From SG8-41 sp035456985 (lineage in GTDB: Bacteria > Pseudomonadota > Gammaproteobacteria > Burkholderiales > SG8-41): a stretch of 64,000 nucleotides of DNA. Position 1 is the stretch's first letter; each line of letters begins with the position of its first letter. The position numbers were made by a program, and so were the translations under genes. Below the pieces are notes generated by a model that saw only the letters and a program-made list of their open reading frames with translations, made no database searches and was not told the origin of the DNA. The stretch spans positions 92,225 through 156,224 of the forward strand of contig DATICE010000162.1 of NCBI GenBank assembly GCA_035456985.1. The letters are read 5' to 3'. Shown here one piece after another: positions 60,080 to 64,000 of this stretch.

Positions 60080-61864
60080 ATGCCCGACACGACCGAAAAG
60101 GGAAAGAAACCGGCGGCCACCGCCTTGGCAGACCGGCGCTGGGCCTCCGACGTGATCGTGGACATGCTGCACCGCTACGAGCTGCCGTACGCGGCGCTGA
60201 ACCCAGGCGCGAGCTACCGCGGGCTGCACGATTCGATGGTCAACTACGGGGCCAACCGGCCGGTCATGATGCTGTGCCAGCACGAGGAGACCGCGGTGCA
60301 GATCGCGCACGGCTACGCCAAGGCGTGCGGCAAGCCGATGGTGGCAATCGTGCACGACCTCGTGGGACTGCTCCACTCGAACCTCGCCATCTACTACGCC
60401 TACATCGACCGCGCGCCGGTCTTCATCATCGGCGCGACCGGCCCGATGGACGAGACCAAGCGGCGCCCGCGTATCGACTGGACGCACACCGCGCTGGTGC
60501 AGGGCAACGCCGTGCGCGATTACACCAAGTGGGACTACCAGCCGACCACGATCGACGGCGTGCCCGAGTCGTTCGCGCGCGCCTATGGGGTGATGATGAC
60601 CGAGCCGCAGGGGCCGGTATACATGTGCTACGACGCGTGGCTTCAAGAGCAGCCGCTCGACCACGAGGTACCCCTGCCGCCGCAGGAAGCAATGAAGGTG
60701 CCGGCGCAGTTCACGGCGGATCCGGCCGCGCTCGAGCGCGCCGCGGACCTCCTCGCCGCAGCGAAGCGCCCGGTCATCCTTGCCGAGTTCGTCGGGCGCG
60801 ACCCGAACGGCTTTCACGCGCTGGTCGAGCTCGCCGAGACGCTGGGCGCCCCCGTGTACGACGTCAACAGCCGGCTCAACTTCCCAAGCCGCCATCCGCT
60901 GAACGTGAGCATGTTGAAGGACGTGTTCCGTGACGCCGATTTGATCCTCTGCCTCGACGTGCGCGATTGGGAGCGGGCAACGACCGAGCTCGAGAGCCAG
61001 ACGCGCGCGCTGAAGAGCATCGAGCCGCCGGACTGCGTCTGGGTCGACATCGGCTTCGGCGATCTCGAGCTCTCGAGCTGGGCGCTCGACTACCAGCGCC
61101 TGAAGCACGCGCAGCTGCGCATCCTCGCGGACACGACGCTCGCGATTCCGGCGCTGACCGCGCTCCTCCGCAGGAAGATCTCCGGCAATGCGGAATTGAT
61201 GAAGCGAATCGAGGCGCGCGCCCGCAGGGCCGCGGAGCTGCACCGCGAGGCGCGGGCGAAATGGGAAAAGCAGGCGCGCGAGGACTGGGACGCGACCCCG
61301 ATTCCTCTGCCGCGCCTCGCCCACGAGGTGTGGGAGGCCATCCGGAGCGAGGACTGGGTCCTCACCGCGGGGACGCTCGAGGACTGGACGCGCAAGCTGT
61401 GGGATTTCGACCGGCCCTACCGCCATCCCGGCAAGTCGCTCGGCACCGCAACGCAAATCGGCATCTCGCTCGGTGTCGCGCTGGCGCATCGCGACGCCGG
61501 CCGGCTGGTCGTGAATCTCCAGCCCGACGGCGACCTCATGTTCGACGCCGGCGCGCTGTGGGTGGCAGTCAAGCACAAGATTCCGATGCTGATCGTCATG
61601 TACAACAACCGCGCCTACTACAACGACTGGGAGCACCAGATCCGCATGGCGCGGCTGCGCGGGACACCGATCGAGCGCGCCCACATCGGCATGGACCTGG
61701 AGGGGCCCGAGGTGGACTTCGCCGGCCTTGCGCGCTCGATGGGCTGGTACGCCGAAGGGCCGATCGAGCACGGCAAGGACGTCGGCGCCGCGTTGAAGCG
61801 CGCGATTGCGAAGGTGAAGGCGGGGCAGCCCGCGCTGCTCGACACCATCACTCAGAAACGGTGA
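60080..61864 (+). CDS. Thiamine-diphosphate-dependent enzyme (acetolactate synthase / benzoylformate decarboxylase type)
   Basis: A 594-residue TPP enzyme with three domains. LCQHEETAVQIAHGYAKACG at about 65-84 carries the catalytic Glu of the pyrimidine domain. The central domain has KRPVILAEFVGRDPNG, and the C-terminal domain has LQPDGDLMFDAGALW with the GDG motif and MYNNRAYYNDWEHQ for Mg-TPP. This could be a decarboxylase, carboligase or acyl-CoA lyase; FAD-binding residues typical of acetolactate synthase were not identified. The gene is 10 bases after the binding protein. The substrate is unknown. Confidence 0.88.
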   Translation: MPDTTEKGKKPAATALADRRWASDVIVDMLHRYELPYAALNPGASYRGLHDSMVNYGANRPVMMLCQHEETAVQIAHGYAKACGKPMVAIVHDLVGLLHSNLAIYYAYIDRAPVFIIGATGPMDETKRRPRIDWTHTALVQGNAVRDYTKWDYQPTTIDGVPESFARAYGVMMTEPQGPVYMCYDAWLQEQPLDHEVPLPPQEAMKVPAQFTADPAALERAADLLAAAKRPVILAEFVGRDPNGFHALVELAETLGAPVYDVNSRLNFPSRHPLNVSMLKDVFRDADLILCLDVRDWERATTELESQTRALKSIEPPDCVWVDIGFGDLELSSWALDYQRLKHAQLRILADTTLAIPALTALLRRKISGNAELMKRIEARARRAAELHREARAKWEKQAREDWDATPIPLPRLAHEVWEAIRSEDWVLTAGTLEDWTRKLWDFDRPYRHPGKSLGTATQIGISLGVALAHRDAGRLVVNLQPDGDLMFDAGALWVAVKHKIPMLIVMYNNRAYYNDWEHQIRMARLRGTPIERAHIGMDLEGPEVDFAGLARSMGWYAEGPIEHGKDVGAALKRAIAKVKAGQPALLDTITQKR

Positions 61865-61869
61865 GAGAA

Positions 61870-62691
61870 ATGACGGCGGCGATAACGACGGTCGGCGTCA
61901 TCGGCGCGGGGCGCATGGGACAGCCGATCATCGGGCACCTCGCGCGCAAGGGGTTCGCGGTTCTGGTCCACGACATCGACGCCGCCAAGCGCGCCGCTGT
62001 CGAATCGCGCGGCGGAAAATGGGCCGACGGCCTGGCCGGTCTCGCGGCCGCAGCCGACGCGATTCTGATCTGCGTCGGTTACGACCGCGAGCTGCGCGAG
62101 CTGCTGTCCGCGGGCGGACTACCCGGGCACGCCCGCAGCGGCACGATTGTCGCCATCCTCTCCACGGTGCACCCGGATACGGTGCGCGAGCTCGCGCAGC
62201 GTGGCCGTGAGCACGGCCTGCATGTCGTGGACGCCACGATGTGCCGCGGCGGCTGGGCGGCCGACGAGGGCACGCTGCTCTCTTTCGTCGCCGGAAGCGC
62301 GGAGATCGTTGCGCGCCTGCGGCCGGTGCTCGCGGCATTCTCGACCGACATCATTCATACCGGGGACATCGGCTCGGCGCAGGTCGCCAAGGCCGTCAAT
62401 AACATGATGATGTGGGCCTGCCTCGTGGCGGACCACGAGGCGCTCGCCCTCGCCCACCGCTACGGGCTCGACGTCGAAATGATGCGAAGAGCGCTGCTGA
62501 CGACCCATTCGACGAACGGGGCGCTCGAGCATTGGGGAAAACAGACCATGGCGTGGGCCGACGACGACATGGAGATCGTCGCCGCCATGGCGAAGGAAAA
62601 GGGGCTGTCGCTTCCCCAGGCCGAGGCGGTGCAGGAAATCTGCCGCACGCTCAAGCCCAGGCGGTTCCGGCTGGACCAGTACGGCACCTGA
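61870..62691 (+). CDS. 3-hydroxyisobutyrate-dehydrogenase-family oxidoreductase
   Basis: A 273-residue beta-hydroxyacid dehydrogenase. VGVIGAGRMGQPIIGHLARK is the NAD(P) loop. VVDATMCRGGWAADEGTLLS is the substrate loop, in which the usual P-V-S-G is replaced by C-R-G-G. GDIGSAQVAKAVNNMMMWAC carries the catalytic Lys. The family oxidises or reduces 3-hydroxyacids such as tartronate semialdehyde or hydroxyisobutyrate, so the altered substrate loop suggests a different acid (inference). The ATG is preferred over a GTG nine bases earlier. Confidence 0.9.
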   Translation: MTAAITTVGVIGAGRMGQPIIGHLARKGFAVLVHDIDAAKRAAVESRGGKWADGLAGLAAAADAILICVGYDRELRELLSAGGLPGHARSGTIVAILSTVHPDTVRELAQRGREHGLHVVDATMCRGGWAADEGTLLSFVAGSAEIVARLRPVLAAFSTDIIHTGDIGSAQVAKAVNNMMMWACLVADHEALALAHRYGLDVEMMRRALLTTHSTNGALEHWGKQTMAWADDDMEIVAAMAKEKGLSLPQAEAVQEICRTLKPRRFRLDQYGT

Positions 62692-62739
62692 ACGTCAGGG
62701 CGGAAGGCGCTATAATCGTGGCTCGCATGGAGAGCAGCG

Positions 62740-63288
62740 ATGGGTATTGAATCCCACTACCACAGCAAGAAGGACCGCATCTTCGTCCGCTCCATCCAGG
62801 GACACTACAATCTGAAGGAAGAGCTCGCCCGCCTGCGCTCGCTTCCGCGCGTAATCAAGGGCAAGACGCTCAAGTTCCAGGACGGCCCGCAGTCCTACAG
62901 CAAGCATTTCGTGGAGCCGGTGGACGGCATCACGCAGACGCTCCACATCCACCTCGAGGAATACGCGCCGGGCGGGCGCACGCAGAAGCACGGGCACGTC
63001 AACGAGGCCGCCTTCTACATCCTCGACGGGCGCGGCTACGAGGTCCACGACGGCATTCGCTATGACTGGCAGGCGGGCGATATCGCGATCGTGCACAACA
63101 ACTGCGTGCACCAGCACTTCAACGGCGATCCCGAAAAGCCCGCGCGCCTGCTGGTGCTGAAGTCGAAGCCCATGTTCCTGTTCCTGAACATGCTGTTCCA
63201 GAAGACCGTGATCCCGAAGCCGACCGAGCCGGCGCCGGGCGCCGAGGGCTACGAGCCGCGCAACGACGACGCGGACTACAACCACTAG
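62740..63288 (+). CDS. Single-cupin protein with HQHFN motif
   Basis: A 182-residue protein. The cupin core (about 70-145) has RTQKHGHVNEAAFYILDGRG, with the HxH and Glu of cupin motif 1, and IVHNNCVHQHFNGDPEKPAR with motif 2 and HQHFN at 124-128. The N-terminal 60 residues are charged and helical. The complete ligand set should bind Fe, Mn, Ni or Co. It could be an oxygenase, isomerase or small-molecule sensor. It is the ninth gene of the rightward series. Confidence 0.82.
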   Translation: MGIESHYHSKKDRIFVRSIQGHYNLKEELARLRSLPRVIKGKTLKFQDGPQSYSKHFVEPVDGITQTLHIHLEEYAPGGRTQKHGHVNEAAFYILDGRGYEVHDGIRYDWQAGDIAIVHNNCVHQHFNGDPEKPARLLVLKSKPMFLFLNMLFQKTVIPKPTEPAPGAEGYEPRNDDADYNH

Positions 63289-63298
63289 GAGACGCAAG

Positions 63299-63913
63299 AT
63301 GGCCTGGGGTGAATCGAAAAACTGGATGCGCGGCACGGCGAGCGGCAAGCTCTACCAGAGCCTGCTCGACGACGCGACGAGCGCGCCGGCGCGCAACGCC
63401 AAGCGCAAGAAGATCGTCCATCCGGAAGAAATGCCGTGGGAGATGGCGCGGCAGGGGCTGCTGAAGCACCTGCTCAACGAGCAGATGAACACGCGCATGG
63501 AGACGGTGGACGCCTACATGCAGATCATTCCGCCGGGCAGCCGCTCCGGCAAGCACCGCCACCTCGCCGAGGAGTGCCTCTACGTGCTCGAGGGCCGCGG
63601 CTACGACCTGCACCAGGACTGCGACGTCGAGATCACCGACACCTACCACTGGAAGCCGCAGGCCGAGGTGAAGCGCTACGAATGGGAGGCGGGAGACGTG
63701 ATCTACATTCCGCCCAACACCATTCACCAGCATTTCAACGCGGATCCCGACCGCCCGGTGCGGCTGATATCGGCGATCAATCGCGTCTACAAGTTCTGCG
63801 GACTGAACGACCTCGAGCAGCTCGAGGACGCCCCCGAGTACGACCCGAAGGTCGTGCTTACGGCGGAAGTGGTGCAGCGCTATCTGAAGGCGAAGGTCAA
63901 GGAACCCGCGTAG
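63299..63913 (+). CDS. Single-cupin protein with HQHFN motif, second
   Basis: A 204-residue protein. Cupin motif 1 is SGKHRHLAEECLYVLEGRGY, and motif 2 is YIPPNTIHQHFNADPDRPVR with HQHFN at 143-147, so the 3-His/Glu site is intact. An N-terminal arm of about 70 residues contains EEMPWEMARQGLLKHLLNEQ, which may help oligomerise. It is ten bases after the previous cupin gene and related to it in the cupin core. The pair may form a heteromeric metalloenzyme, as the shared motif and spacing suggest. Confidence 0.82.
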   Translation: MAWGESKNWMRGTASGKLYQSLLDDATSAPARNAKRKKIVHPEEMPWEMARQGLLKHLLNEQMNTRMETVDAYMQIIPPGSRSGKHRHLAEECLYVLEGRGYDLHQDCDVEITDTYHWKPQAEVKRYEWEAGDVIYIPPNTIHQHFNADPDRPVRLISAINRVYKFCGLNDLEQLEDAPEYDPKVVLTAEVVQRYLKAKVKEPA

Positions 63914-63943
63914 AACCGCGGTCAACAAGAAGGAAACAGGGAG

Positions 63944-64000
63944 ATGAATCAGGGAGTCCTGAGGTTGGTCGTTGTGTTGAGCTTGGCAGCGGGCGGCACT
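63944..64000 (+). CDS. Start of an exported protein (truncated by window edge)
   Basis: Nineteen codons are visible: MNQGVLRLVVVLSLAAGGT. A positively charged start and hydrophobic core look like a signal peptide. AGGAAACAGGGAG precedes the ATG. By context and start it could be another periplasmic binding protein of the Bug or ABC type, but the visible part cannot decide. Confidence 0.5.
   Translation, partial: MNQGVLRLVVVLSLAAGGT

Overview
The window is GC-rich chromosomal DNA, almost wall to wall protein-coding, with no rRNA, tRNA, transposase, phage gene or CRISPR array that I can see. Gene content and order point to a betaproteobacterium. Evidence for this is the pcnB-folK-deoxynucleoside kinase-panB-panC run next to hda and divergent purM-purN, the radC/rpmB/rpmG versus coaBC-dut arrangement, and several lone Bug/TctC periplasmic binding proteins, which are typical of Burkholderiales-like and uncultured betaproteobacteria. 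The species cannot be named from the sequence.

Layout. 1-6577 (minus): the start of a membrane sensor gene running off the left edge, then pantothenate synthesis (panC, panB), a deoxynucleoside kinase, folK, pcnB, a HAD phosphatase and hda. 6653-12711 (plus): purM, purN, two consecutive DUF3108 proteins, an RsmB-type methyltransferase and a fatty-acid desaturase. 12824-17911: ribosomal proteins L33 and L28, a universal stress protein, radC, coaBC, dut, a small CbiX-type chelatase, a DUF192 lipoprotein and a urate-oxidase-N-type membrane protein with a probable frameshifted small gene in front. 18335-33794 is a mixed accessory region: an outer-membrane protein, two Bug proteins, a secreted isoaspartyl methyltransferase, PsiF, malonyl-CoA decarboxylase, a nitronate monooxygenase, an HDAC-family deacetylase, a radical SAM protein, PPK2, PhoD, a flavin reductase and a CDGSH protein. 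33881-35358 is a divergent pair: a periplasmic helical protein and a cysteine-rich HTH regulator, with a perfect 14-bp palindrome between them. 35547-40013 encodes a four-gene 2-oxoacid:acceptor oxidoreductase ending in a GltD-like flavoprotein fused to ferredoxin domains. 41769-48810 is a hydrolase region (alpha/beta hydrolase, two CocE/NonD hydrolases, SDR, Bug protein, carboxymuconolactone decarboxylase family).

The most unusual part is 48846-64000. Two divergent operons start from a 140-bp intergenic region. Leftward are a binding protein, a NiCoT-type Ni/Co permease and a LigI-like amidohydrolase. Rightward are a UbiD-type decarboxylase, an EutA-like reactivase with a histidine-rich tail, a two-domain ABC permease, an ATPase, a bicupin, a second binding protein, a TPP enzyme, a 3-hydroxyisobutyrate-dehydrogenase-like enzyme, two single cupins and the start of another exported protein. 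All four cupin domains carry the same HQHFN signature. I infer an uptake and catabolic system for an organic acid, possibly aromatic, with a metal- or cobalamin-dependent step; its substrate is unknown.

A second theme is non-coding: at least 13 short arrays of imperfect 7-bp repeats at gene junctions. The unit differs between arrays but the period is always 7, and several arrays run into start codons, stop codons or a signal peptide.
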